Source: an uncultured Neomegalonema sp.
GTDB taxonomy: Bacteria; Pseudomonadota; Alphaproteobacteria; Rhodobacterales; Rhodobacteraceae
Length of the DNA: 64,000 bases
Assembly (NCBI GenBank): GCA_937990185.1
Contig: CALKBI010000034.1
Coordinates: forward strand, 52,094 to 116,093
Reading direction: 5' to 3'
A program made the translations under genes and the position numbers. A model generated the notes under the pieces. That model was not told the origin of the DNA and did no database searches. It was given only the letters and a program-made list of their open reading frames with translations. Shown here in pieces: positions 33,333 through 42,217 of this stretch (positions are counted from its first letter, which is position 1; every line of letters begins with the position of its first letter).

Positions 33333-33928
33333 CAGGTGCTTTCCTGCGGTGATGATACCTCATCGTGCCATTGTCCCCGCAACCGCAGAATATCTCTGAA
33401 AAATTCCGCGATTGCCTGTAGCAACATAAGGAAAATGCCGATGCACATGATTGTCTTGATTGGCCAGAGGAAAGGCCGCCAAGCAGTAGGACTTCGTTCA
33501 AGGCGTCCGATCTCTTCGCTGCCGGTTGCAAGGCCCACGAAATACGAGATGGGTTGGTCCCCCCAAAAGCCCAACGAGTAGGCTGTGGACCCAAGTCCGC
33601 CGTAGAGCAGAACGCCAAGATAGAAAATCAGTAGTAAGACGGTAATCGCATCTACTTGTGCTTTGCGGTGGAGAGACCATTCGGCATAGAACAAATCCAT
33701 GCGAACGCTGGACCCCATCTGCATCGAGTACGGGCCGCCGAGTATGTAGTAAGCCACCATCGCAAATTGTGCGACTTCCAACGTCCAGCGAGAGGGCAAA
33801 AAGAACGTTTTCGATATGGATGACCAGAGCAGGATGCCAACCATCACGAAGATGCCGTACATAACGAGACGGCCTATCCGATAGTTTATCGCATCAATCA
33901 TGCGAATGTAGCGGTGCATAAAACCCAT
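33332..33928 (-). CDS. dctQ: TRAP transporter small permease (DctQ family)
   Basis: A 198-residue protein with four hydrophobic helices (about 20-45, 60-80, 105-130, 155-180), the small membrane subunit required by DctM. The conserved region FFLPSRWTLEVAQFAMVAYY followed by ILGGPYSMQMGSSVRMDLFY is typical, with the R-D pair in the second loop. I keep ATG 33926-33928; Met4 (MHRYIRM) is an alternative. It is the first gene of the TRAP operon; the promoter should lie in the 520-base gap upstream. Confidence 0.9.
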   Translation of the reverse strand: MGFMHRYIRMIDAINYRIGRLVMYGIFVMVGILLWSSISKTFFLPSRWTLEVAQFAMVAYYILGGPYSMQMGSSVRMDLFYAEWSLHRKAQVDAITVLLLIFYLGVLLYGGLGSTAYSLGFWGDQPISYFVGLATGSEEIGRLERSPTAWRPFLWPIKTIMCIGIFLMLLQAIAEFFRDILRLRGQWHDEVSSPQEST

Positions 33929-34452
33929 CAGGCTGCCTGCCGCGTTAAGTTAGAGCTGCATCTTCTGTATGAGGAGACAAGCACCCTATGCATCATATCG
34001 AGCGCTCCATATGAAGCACTGCTATGGCGGCTTCAATCAACCAACTCAAGTGGTTAAACTCAGCCATGCGACGCTCAACGCTTGGGATTAAAAGAAATGC
34101 CGTGTTGGAAAAATCCTCTGATGATTGTGAATGCGCTCTTGAATTCCCCATTAGTAAGAGTTCTTTGTCCTAAGCGTATTTGTCAATATTTTATCTGAAA
34201 GGGTCTTCGTATGATTCAATCAGAAAATTTGGCTTAGTGCTGCCGAAACCAAAGTGCTCGGTTGTTGTGGGCCATTGCCGGCACGAGTCTGATTTCTCTT
34301 TTCCTCCCGTGTGCAATTCAATCAATCAACCGGGCTGGGAATGTAGATGCGAATAAGCTCGATAATGTCATCAGTATCGATAATTTTCTCAGTGCAGACG
34401 GATACTCGAATCGGATTATGTTTTGTCTGAAGCTGATCAATCAAGGTTGCGA
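33929..34452. other. intergenic region upstream of TRAP operon and OYE gene
   Basis: About 520 bases between divergent transcription units (dctQ leftward, OYE gene rightward). I see no convincing gene, RNA or strong palindrome. The open frame at 34262-34456 lacks protein character. Both promoters should lie here. Confidence 0.5.
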
Positions 34453-35589
34453 ATGACTCATTTATTTTCTCCGTTCACCCTACGCGATGTGACTTTTAAA
34501 AATCGGATTGCGGTTTCGCCAATGAGTCAGTATCGCGCGTTAAATGGCGATGCAAACCTCTGGCACGCGGTCCATCTCGGGCGCTTTGCGATGGGTGGTG
34601 CGGGGCTGGTATACACCGAAGCGACTGCTGTGGAGGCTGACGGGCGGCGCACCCATGGCGATCTTGGCCTTTGGGACGACTCGCAGATTAAAGAGCTGCG
34701 CCGCATTGCTGAATTCATTGAAAACGAAGGATCGGTTCCGGGAATTCAACTGGCCCATGCTGGCCGCAAAGCCTCAGAGCGGCGTCCGTGGCACGGAGAA
34801 ACTCCTGTGGATGCCGAAGATGTTGCAGAGCGTAAAGAGGAACCTTGGGATGCCATTGCTCCCTCCGCGATACCATACGCGGATGGCTGGCCTACACCTT
34901 GTGAAATGTCTGAGGATGATATTCAGCGCGTGATTGCGGCCTTTGGATCGGCGGCACGGCGATCACATGAAGCGGGCTTCAAGATTATCGAGGTCTATGC
35001 TGCACACGGGTTTCTGATCCATCAGTTCCTTTCACCAATAGCCAACCAACGTACCGATCAATGGGGAGGAAGTGCCGAAGGACGGATGCGCTTCGCTATT
35101 AAAGTTGCGGAGTCAATTCGCGAAAATTGGCCGGAAAAATATCCGCTCGTATTTCGTTTGTCGGCAACAGATTGGCTCGATGGCGGCCTTGAAGCGGCAG
35201 ATACAATCGAAATCTCTAAAGCGCTCAAAGCAGTAGGCGTCGATATGATCGATTGTTCGACAGGAGGCATCGGCGGTAAAGACAGGCCGCGACGTATGGT
35301 CATTGAACAAGGGTTCCAAGTGCCTTTTGCTCATCAAGTTAAATCAGAGGCCGATATCGCAACGATGGCGGTCGGCTTTTTATGGGATGCAAAAACCTGC
35401 GAAGAGCACATCGCTACAGGGAAAGCCGATATGGTGGCTTTAGCGCGCGAGTTGCTTGATGACCCGAACTGGCCTTTGCACGCGGCTGCAGAACTTGGTG
35501 CGGATGAAAACCATAATATGTGGTCGGTTGAGGCCGGATGGTGGTTGATGAAGCGGGATCGCCTCCTCACCAAACTTGGTTTGCGCTAA
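34453..35589 (+). CDS. NADH:flavin oxidoreductase, old yellow enzyme (YqjM class)
   Basis: An FMN-dependent ene-reductase of 378 residues. It begins MTHLFSPFTLRDVTFKNRIA. The class III (YqjM-like) signs are VSPMSQYRALNGDANLWHAV, the phosphate and substrate patch QLAHAGRKAS, EVYAAHGFLIHQFLSPIANQ and RLSATDWLDGGLE. These enzymes reduce activated C=C bonds of enals, enones or maleimides with NADPH; the physiological substrate is unknown. ATG 34453 follows AAGG by six bases. The neighbours on the minus strand oxidise hydroxy acids and open 5-oxoproline, so a catabolic role is plausible but unproven. Confidence 0.9.
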   Translation: MTHLFSPFTLRDVTFKNRIAVSPMSQYRALNGDANLWHAVHLGRFAMGGAGLVYTEATAVEADGRRTHGDLGLWDDSQIKELRRIAEFIENEGSVPGIQLAHAGRKASERRPWHGETPVDAEDVAERKEEPWDAIAPSAIPYADGWPTPCEMSEDDIQRVIAAFGSAARRSHEAGFKIIEVYAAHGFLIHQFLSPIANQRTDQWGGSAEGRMRFAIKVAESIRENWPEKYPLVFRLSATDWLDGGLEAADTIEISKALKAVGVDMIDCSTGGIGGKDRPRRMVIEQGFQVPFAHQVKSEADIATMAVGFLWDAKTCEEHIATGKADMVALARELLDDPNWPLHAAAELGADENHNMWSVEAGWWLMKRDRLLTKLGLR

Positions 35590-35638
35590 GAGCAAGGCGG
35601 CTTTCGAGGCTTCAGTTCATCAGATTGCGCCTTTAAGA

Positions 35639-36796
35639 TCAGCGAAATCTTAGATTGCTGCGGGACAAATCCGCGACTGATTTCGCTCCCATCAATCGCA
35701 TATCCCGCTCGATTTCTGTGCGCAGCAAGGTCAAGGCTCTTTCCACGCCCGGCTGTCCTGCGGCGGCCAAAGGATAAAGATATCCGCGTCCGATCCCGAC
35801 CGCTTTTGCGCCGAGTGACAATGCTTTGAGAACATGGGTTCCCCGCTGCACACCGCTGTCCATGATAACGTCGATCTTATCACCCACCGCATCGACTATT
35901 TCCGCCAATTGATCGAATGGCGCGCGAGAACCGTCAAGTTGCCTTCCTCCGTGGTTGGAAAGAATAATCCCGGTACATCCGATATCGACGGCATGTTTTG
36001 CGTCCGCGACCGACATAATTCCTTTCAAGCAATATTGCCCATCCCACAACTTGACCATTTCGGCCACATCGTCCCATGTCATCGAAGGGTCGAGCATTTC
36101 GGTAAAGTACCTGCCGATAGACAGCGCGCCGCCGCCCATATCGATATGTTCATCGAGCTGCGGCATCGCGAATTTTTCATGTGTGACGTAGTTGATGCCC
36201 CACATCGGCTTTAATGCGAATTGAATCATCCCCCCTAGGGTCAGCCGGAAAGGAATAGAAAATCCTGTTCGTAAATCGCGCTCACGATTACCGCCGGTAA
36301 TGCTATCAACCGTCAACATCATGACTTCGACACCGGCTTCTTTCGCGCTTTCCATCATTGCGCGGTTTAGTCCGCGATCTTTATGGAAGTAGAATTGATA
36401 ACATTGAGGATTCGAGAATTTTTTGCGCACGTCTTTCAGACTGACCGTTCCGAGTGACGAGACACCGAACATCGTGCCGAACTTTTCCGCTGCCGCGCCG
36501 ACGGCCATCTCTCCGTCATGATGAAACAATCGTTGAAGAGCCGTCGGTGAGCAATAAAACGGCATGTCCAGCTTTTGGCCCATGATTGTCACTGACATAT
36601 CAATATCTTTAACGCCGGTCAGGACATTGGGAACCAGGTCGCACCGTTCGAACGAGTCAGAGTTGCGGCGATAGGTGACTTCGTCATCCGCCGCGCCATC
36701 TATATAATTAAAGATAGGTCCCGGCAGGCGCTTTCGGGCGAGGGTTCGAAAATCTTGAAAGTTATGGCAGTCCTTAAGGCGCATATTTGGGTCCAT
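35639..36796 (-). CDS. FMN-dependent alpha-hydroxyacid oxidase/dehydrogenase (LldD-like)
   Basis: A 385-residue TIM-barrel flavoenzyme that oxidises L-2-hydroxy acids such as lactate, glycolate or mandelate to keto acids. It begins with the family's DFRTLARKRLPGPIFNYIDG motif, includes FGVSSLGTVSLKDV and YQFYFHKDRGLNRAMM, and carries the active-site stretch IILSNHGGRQLDGSRAPFDQ with the catalytic His and Arg. Downstream VIMDSGVQRGTHVLKALSLG binds FMN phosphate. No membrane anchor is obvious. The gene lies 69 bases downstream of the oxoprolinase gene on the same strand, so both may be expressed together. Confidence 0.9.
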   Translation of the reverse strand: MDPNMRLKDCHNFQDFRTLARKRLPGPIFNYIDGAADDEVTYRRNSDSFERCDLVPNVLTGVKDIDMSVTIMGQKLDMPFYCSPTALQRLFHHDGEMAVGAAAEKFGTMFGVSSLGTVSLKDVRKKFSNPQCYQFYFHKDRGLNRAMMESAKEAGVEVMMLTVDSITGGNRERDLRTGFSIPFRLTLGGMIQFALKPMWGINYVTHEKFAMPQLDEHIDMGGGALSIGRYFTEMLDPSMTWDDVAEMVKLWDGQYCLKGIMSVADAKHAVDIGCTGIILSNHGGRQLDGSRAPFDQLAEIVDAVGDKIDVIMDSGVQRGTHVLKALSLGAKAVGIGRGYLYPLAAAGQPGVERALTLLRTEIERDMRLMGAKSVADLSRSNLRFR

Positions 36797-36865
36797 AATT
36801 GGCGAGATCAGCAGGATATTTGATACGCAAAATACCCTGCAGGAACAGAATTTTACAGTAAACGA

Positions 36866-39800
36866 TTACTGGCTACCCCAAGCGCCGCCGCCAGGGGTTA
36901 GCATCGAAAAGATATCGCCTGATTCAAGCTCACTTTGATCGTTGCCTTTCAGCATTTCTCGTGTTCCATCCGTTCGGATAACAGAATTCTCGCCGACAGC
37001 GCCATCCTCTCCGCCTTGCATTCCACGCGGGCGGGTGACCCGGTGGGACGTAAGCGTTGTTACGGTGACGCCCTCTAAAAAGCGGACATCGCGGAAGATT
37101 CCCTCACCGCCGTTCCACTTGCCTTGGCCGCCAGAACCGGACCGAATGCCAAAGCTTTCAACTCGAACAGGGAAGCGTGTTTCCAAGACTTCAGGGTCTG
37201 TAAGGCGGGTGTTGGTCATGTGTGTGTGAACAGCGCTCGCCCCTACAAAACCGTCGCCTGCACCTGCGCCGCCGCCGATGGTTTCGTAGTTTTGGAAGCG
37301 CTCGTTGCCCCAAACAAAGTTATTTACTGTGCCTTGAGAACCGGCCACCGCATTGAGTGCACCATAAAGACAGTCTGTGATTGACTGGCTGACTTCTGTA
37401 TTTCCGGCGATAACGGCTGCGGGATACTGCGCATTAATCATCGATCCTTCGGGGGCGATGATCTTGAGCGGCTTCATGCAACCCTCATTGAGCGGAATGT
37501 CTGATCCAACCAGTGTGCGGAAAACATAAAGCACAGCGGCATGACAGACTGCGAGTGGCGCGTTGTAGTTAAACGGGCTGTGATCCGATGTTCCGGTAAA
37601 GTCGATTATCGCTTCTCTCGCCTCAGTATCCACTGTGACTTTGACGTGGATTTCCAATCCGTTATCCAATGGATAAACACATTCGCCATTTGCGAGATTG
37701 CCAATGACCCGGCGTACAGACATTTCTGCATTGGCTTGGACGTGGCGCATATAAGCTTGCACGACATCAAGACCGAAATTCGAAATCATCCGATTGACTT
37801 CACGGATGCCGGTCGCGTTTGCCGCGACTTGTGCTTCGATATCGGCCATGTTTTCATCGATGTTGCGGCACGGATATTTCCCTGAAGCCAAAACTTCGCG
37901 GGTTTCCGCGTCGCGCAGCGTGCCTTGATCAACGACTTTGAAGTTATCGATAACCACGCCTTCTTCGCTGATATGGGTACTGTCAGGAGGTGCGGAGCCG
38001 GGGGTTTTGCCGCCAATATCAGCATGATGACCACGAGAGCCGACATAGAACAGGATCGTATCGCCTGCCTCGTTGAATACAGGTGTAATGACGGTGACAT
38101 CGGGCAGGTGCGTCCCGCCATTAAATGGCGCGTTCAGCATGTAAGCATCGCCGGGTTTCATCTTTCCGGCATTCAAACGCGAGATGATACGTACACTCTC
38201 ACTCATGGACCCGAGGTGAACCGGAACATGAGGCGCGTTGGCGACAAGATCACCATTCGCATCAAACAGTGCGCATGAAAAATCGTAGCGTTCTTTGATG
38301 TTTACCGAATATGCGGTGTTGGCAAGAGTTTCACCCATCTGATCGGCGATAGACATAAATAGGTTATTGAAAACCTCGAGCATCACCGGATCGACTTCCG
38401 TGCCGATGGCGACTTCACGGCTCTTTTCTACAACGCGATCAAGTATCAGATTGCCATAGCGATCAATGCGTCCGCGCCATCCCGGTTCGATAACATTCGT
38501 TCCGGTCGGTTCAGTGATAATGGCGGGTCCGAAGACTTGCTGACCAGCCGATAACTTTAACCGGTCAAAGAGAGGCGCATCCTGAAGCTCTCCTTCCGCC
38601 ACAAAGTTTATGTCTGCAACGGCAGTGGGCGCCGATGTGTCCTCATCACTTAATGTATCGAAAATTTCTTCCGCTTCGCCAATGGCTTCGACACTGAGAA
38701 TTTCGATCAGCAAATCGCGGGAAGGCGATGCAAACCCAAACCTTGCTGTATGCGCCTCGTCAAAGCGCTTTTGCATTTCTTCTTTTGTGCCGAAATCCAC
38801 TGCCAGTGATTGATGCGAACCAAGATACCGGAGATAAGCGCGTTTCACTATCCGAATACGGGATGCCTCGACACCTTGCGAGGCAACTTCCTCCAACGCG
38901 CTTGTTGAAAGGCGGTCCAATACTTCTTTTGCGGCTGAAAGCTGCGAGACGTCTTTGTCGAATTGCTCTTCGCGCAAAGCCCTGATTTCTGCCAGACCCA
39001 TGCCATAAGCCGAAAGAACGCCAGCAAATGGATGGATGAAGACAGACTTCATTCCGAGCGCATCGGCAACAAGGCATGCATGTTGTCCGCCCGCACCGCC
39101 GAAGCAATTCAAGGTATAGCGGGTGACATCATAGCCGCGTTGCACACTAATTTTCTTGATCGCATTGGCCATGTTTTCAACGGCGATGCGTAGAAAACCT
39201 TCTGCTGTGGCCTCTACACTTAACGGAGGCGCACCTGTTTCTTCGGCAACTTGCTGAGCCAGCAATTCGAATTTGGCCCGGACCGTCTCTTCATCAAGTG
39301 GTTGATCGGCGTTCGGCCCGAAAACAGCGGGGAAATGCTTTGCATTGAGCTTACCGAGCAACACGTTGCAATCGGTCACGGTCAAAGGACCGCCTCGTCT
39401 GTAACAAGCTGGTCCGGGGTCAGCTCCGGCGCTTTCTGGACCGACCTGATACCGCCCATCACGGAAACTCAGGATCGATCCACCACCGGCTGCAACAGTG
39501 TGGATATTCATCATGGGTGCGCGCATGCGAACACCGGCGACTTCGGTCTCGAAGCTCCGTTCGTAGTCTCCGGCATAGTGGGTCACGTCGGTTGACGTGC
39601 CGCCCATGTCAAAGCCAATGACTTTATCAAAACCGGCGAGTGCGGCGGTTTTGACCATGCCGACGACACCGCCCGCAGGACCGGATAAAATTGCGTCTTT
39701 CCCCTGAAACAGCCGTGCATCGGTTAACCCGCCACTTGACTGCATGAAGAACAAGCGTTCGCATGCTCCGCGCTCGACATCTAGCGCCTCGGCAACCTGA

Positions 39801-40462
39801 TCGACATAACGGCGTAAGATCGGAGAAAGATAAGCATCAACGACTGCGGTATCTCCGCGCCCGATCAGCTTAATTAACTTGGATGTTTCGTGGCTGGTGG
39901 AGATTTGCGTATAGCCGATGTCACGAGCGATGTCGGCGACGACTTTTTCATGGGCAGGATTGAGATATCCGTGCATGAAAGCGATGGCGACACCCCGAAG
40001 ACCCTTATCGTATGCGTCTTGCAGCTTCTCTCTGGCCGCCTCTGTATCGAGCGGTCGGACCACATTTCCGGCTGCATCAAGGCGTTCGGGGATTTCTTCT
40101 GCTCGTGTGTAGAGCAGTTCCGGTAAGACGATGTTCAAGTCAAATAACCGGGGTCTATTCTGATACCCGATCCGCAACAGATCGCGAAACCCCTCGGTGA
40201 TGAGCAACAACGTAGGGTCACCTTTGCGCTCCAAGAGCGCATTAGTGGCGACGGTTGTGCCCATTTTAACAGCTGAAATCGTGGAATCCGGTAAAGGCTG
40301 ATTGGCATCTAATGCCAAAAGATGACGAATGCCCTGAACCGCAGCATCTTTATATTGATCAGGGTTTTCTGAAAGTAATTTCAGAGTCTTAAGGGACCCG
40401 TCTGGCTTGCGTCCGACAACATCAGTGAACGTGCCACCACGATCAACCCAGAACTGCCACAT
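36866..40462 (-). CDS. 5-oxoprolinase, fused HyuA-HyuB type
   Basis: ATP-dependent opening of 5-oxo-L-proline (pyroglutamate) to glutamate, or of a related hydantoin or lactam. At 1198 residues it is the single-chain form, close in size to eukaryotic OPLAH. The N-terminal half is HyuA-like: FWVDRGGTFTDVVGRKPDG, GTTVATNALLERKG near residue 70, and FDMGGTSTDVTHY near 295, an actin-like nucleotide site. The C-terminal half (from about 690) is HyuB-like: NNLFMSIADQMGETLANTAY, RGHHADIGGKTPGSAPPDST and FDFTGTSDHSPFNYNAPLA-type sequence. It may work with the adjacent hydroxyacid oxidase and TRAP transporter. The substrate is not decided by sequence alone. Confidence 0.9.
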   Translation of the reverse strand: MWQFWVDRGGTFTDVVGRKPDGSLKTLKLLSENPDQYKDAAVQGIRHLLALDANQPLPDSTISAVKMGTTVATNALLERKGDPTLLLITEGFRDLLRIGYQNRPRLFDLNIVLPELLYTRAEEIPERLDAAGNVVRPLDTEAAREKLQDAYDKGLRGVAIAFMHGYLNPAHEKVVADIARDIGYTQISTSHETSKLIKLIGRGDTAVVDAYLSPILRRYVDQVAEALDVERGACERLFFMQSSGGLTDARLFQGKDAILSGPAGGVVGMVKTAALAGFDKVIGFDMGGTSTDVTHYAGDYERSFETEVAGVRMRAPMMNIHTVAAGGGSILSFRDGRYQVGPESAGADPGPACYRRGGPLTVTDCNVLLGKLNAKHFPAVFGPNADQPLDEETVRAKFELLAQQVAEETGAPPLSVEATAEGFLRIAVENMANAIKKISVQRGYDVTRYTLNCFGGAGGQHACLVADALGMKSVFIHPFAGVLSAYGMGLAEIRALREEQFDKDVSQLSAAKEVLDRLSTSALEEVASQGVEASRIRIVKRAYLRYLGSHQSLAVDFGTKEEMQKRFDEAHTARFGFASPSRDLLIEILSVEAIGEAEEIFDTLSDEDTSAPTAVADINFVAEGELQDAPLFDRLKLSAGQQVFGPAIITEPTGTNVIEPGWRGRIDRYGNLILDRVVEKSREVAIGTEVDPVMLEVFNNLFMSIADQMGETLANTAYSVNIKERYDFSCALFDANGDLVANAPHVPVHLGSMSESVRIISRLNAGKMKPGDAYMLNAPFNGGTHLPDVTVITPVFNEAGDTILFYVGSRGHHADIGGKTPGSAPPDSTHISEEGVVIDNFKVVDQGTLRDAETREVLASGKYPCRNIDENMADIEAQVAANATGIREVNRMISNFGLDVVQAYMRHVQANAEMSVRRVIGNLANGECVYPLDNGLEIHVKVTVDTEAREAIIDFTGTSDHSPFNYNAPLAVCHAAVLYVFRTLVGSDIPLNEGCMKPLKIIAPEGSMINAQYPAAVIAGNTEVSQSITDCLYGALNAVAGSQGTVNNFVWGNERFQNYETIGGGAGAGDGFVGASAVHTHMTNTRLTDPEVLETRFPVRVESFGIRSGSGGQGKWNGGEGIFRDVRFLEGVTVTTLTSHRVTRPRGMQGGEDGAVGENSVIRTDGTREMLKGNDQSELESGDIFSMLTPGGGAWGSQ

Positions 40463-40688
40463 ATACTGTCCGCCTTGATTTTGTCTTTTGATAAGCCGCG
40501 AAACCGCAATCTATACTAATGACATCGCAACTGACACTAGAGAAAATGCAATGATCAAACTGAAGAAGATTCTGCGGTAAATTTGAAACCTGTTTTATTA
40601 AAATCCTGAAACGTTATCCTATATATCTTTTTTGATGCCGCATTGCGATACAGACAGTGAAGAGTTTTAGGGCAGGACGATTTTACGC

Positions 40689-41972
40689 ATGTACCCTCTC
40701 TATGTTGATGTCACTGAGATTTATCATCTCGGACGCAGGGCTGCGGAGGTCACAGGTGTTGCGCGTGTCGTTCTTGAGATTGCGTATGAGCTGTGCCGGT
40801 CTGGTCGGGCTATTCCGATCATCAACGATGAAGCCCGCCGAAATCTCTTCACACTTGACCCGGAAGTTTTTTCTGAATCGATACTCTATGATTCTCATGC
40901 CCGCATTGCCGCGCTGGGCAAACCGCAAAAATATCGCGACCCGGAGCGGTTCCCGCCGAACTCATTTTCTCGCTTTCAGGTGATATGTCAAAACCGGCTT
41001 CGTTCATTTTCCCACAGGATCAAATATGATCTAAGCGATGCTGTCACGGGACATGTAAGCGTAACGGATCATGCGATTTTGTGTGTCGGACATCCTGCGA
41101 CTGGAAGGCGGACACTGAAAAGAGCGCAGTCTATGGGCGGCTTTGCCCGTGCTACCGTTTTAATCCATGACATTATTCGGGTGCTGCCCGAAGAGGGCGG
41201 CGGCGTGTCGCGTACGGCAAAGACCGAGCGGCGCTCTATTGAAATCTGCCAAGAATTGGGCGCGGTTTGGGCTGCAAATTCGAAATTCACGCGAGCCGAG
41301 ATCGCCCGGATGATTGAGATTGGGCGGCTTCCTCAGTTGCAAGGCGAGGTAGCGGTCGTGCCGCTTGCGCATGAAATGCGCCGCGATCCGAGCGCGCCGC
41401 CTTTTGAAAATCCAAATCCGGACGAGCCTTATTTCCTGACTGTGGGCGGGCTGGATGGCCGTAAGAATGGTCAAGTTCTGGTTGATGCAATGCTTCGGAT
41501 CAGTGAAGAAGACGGTCCACATACGGTTCCGCTTGTCCTCGCGGCAGGCCGACCTGAAAGACATGCCCTGTTGGACGAAGTTCAATCTGCGGAAAAGTAT
41601 GCTGGCATAAAGGATAGAATTCGTTGGACTGGTAACCCGAACCACGCACAGCTTCATGATCTTTATACGGGCGCTGCGGCAACGATATACCCAAGCAAAT
41701 ATGAAGGTTTTGGATTGCCTGTTGGCGAATCTTTGTGGTGCGGGACACCTGCCTTTGCATCGACAGCAACATCTATCCCCGAAGTAGGCGGCAATCTTGC
41801 CCAATATTTCGATTGGGATGACGATCAAAAACTTGCCGAATTGCTTCGGCAGTTCAGGGATAATTCTGCCTCTGAAAAAGCGCAACGCGCGCTCATCGAA
41901 CAAGGGCGCAGCGCTCTGAGATCATGGGCGCAAGTTGCAGAGGATTACGCGGCGTTTGCAAGTCAAGTATAG
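40689..41972 (+). CDS. family 4 glycosyltransferase
   Basis: A 427-residue GT-B enzyme that moves a sugar from a nucleotide donor to an acceptor. The C-terminal donor-binding domain is clear: YFLTVGGLDGRKNGQVLVDA near 245, IRWTGNPNHAQLHDLYTGAA, and the E-x7-E motif in YPSKYEGFGLPVGESLWCGT, followed by PAFASTATSIPEVGG. The N-terminal half is less conserved and fits a large acceptor. No other polysaccharide genes are adjacent; the next gene encodes a secreted RTX protein, so a surface-glycan role is only a guess. Start ATG 40689 gives a complete N-terminus. Confidence 0.85.
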   Translation: MYPLYVDVTEIYHLGRRAAEVTGVARVVLEIAYELCRSGRAIPIINDEARRNLFTLDPEVFSESILYDSHARIAALGKPQKYRDPERFPPNSFSRFQVICQNRLRSFSHRIKYDLSDAVTGHVSVTDHAILCVGHPATGRRTLKRAQSMGGFARATVLIHDIIRVLPEEGGGVSRTAKTERRSIEICQELGAVWAANSKFTRAEIARMIEIGRLPQLQGEVAVVPLAHEMRRDPSAPPFENPNPDEPYFLTVGGLDGRKNGQVLVDAMLRISEEDGPHTVPLVLAAGRPERHALLDEVQSAEKYAGIKDRIRWTGNPNHAQLHDLYTGAAATIYPSKYEGFGLPVGESLWCGTPAFASTATSIPEVGGNLAQYFDWDDDQKLAELLRQFRDNSASEKAQRALIEQGRSALRSWAQVAEDYAAFASQV

Positions 41973-42217
41973 CCACAAAGACATCTTAATAGGCGCAATT
42001 ACTTTTAGTTGAGTTGCAGTAGTTTTTTAAATCGCTAAGTTTAAATAGACGCGCCAAAAATTTTGCTATTTAGACAATTATACCCACTCCAAGTATTTGA
42101 ATTATTTTATTTTCTCAAGAAGGCACAAAGCCGTGATTGAGCGTGATTGCATCATTTTGGCCTGCAGATTGTTTAGCTATAGATACGAAAATTATAATTT
42201 CTTGGAGAGACCTGTTC

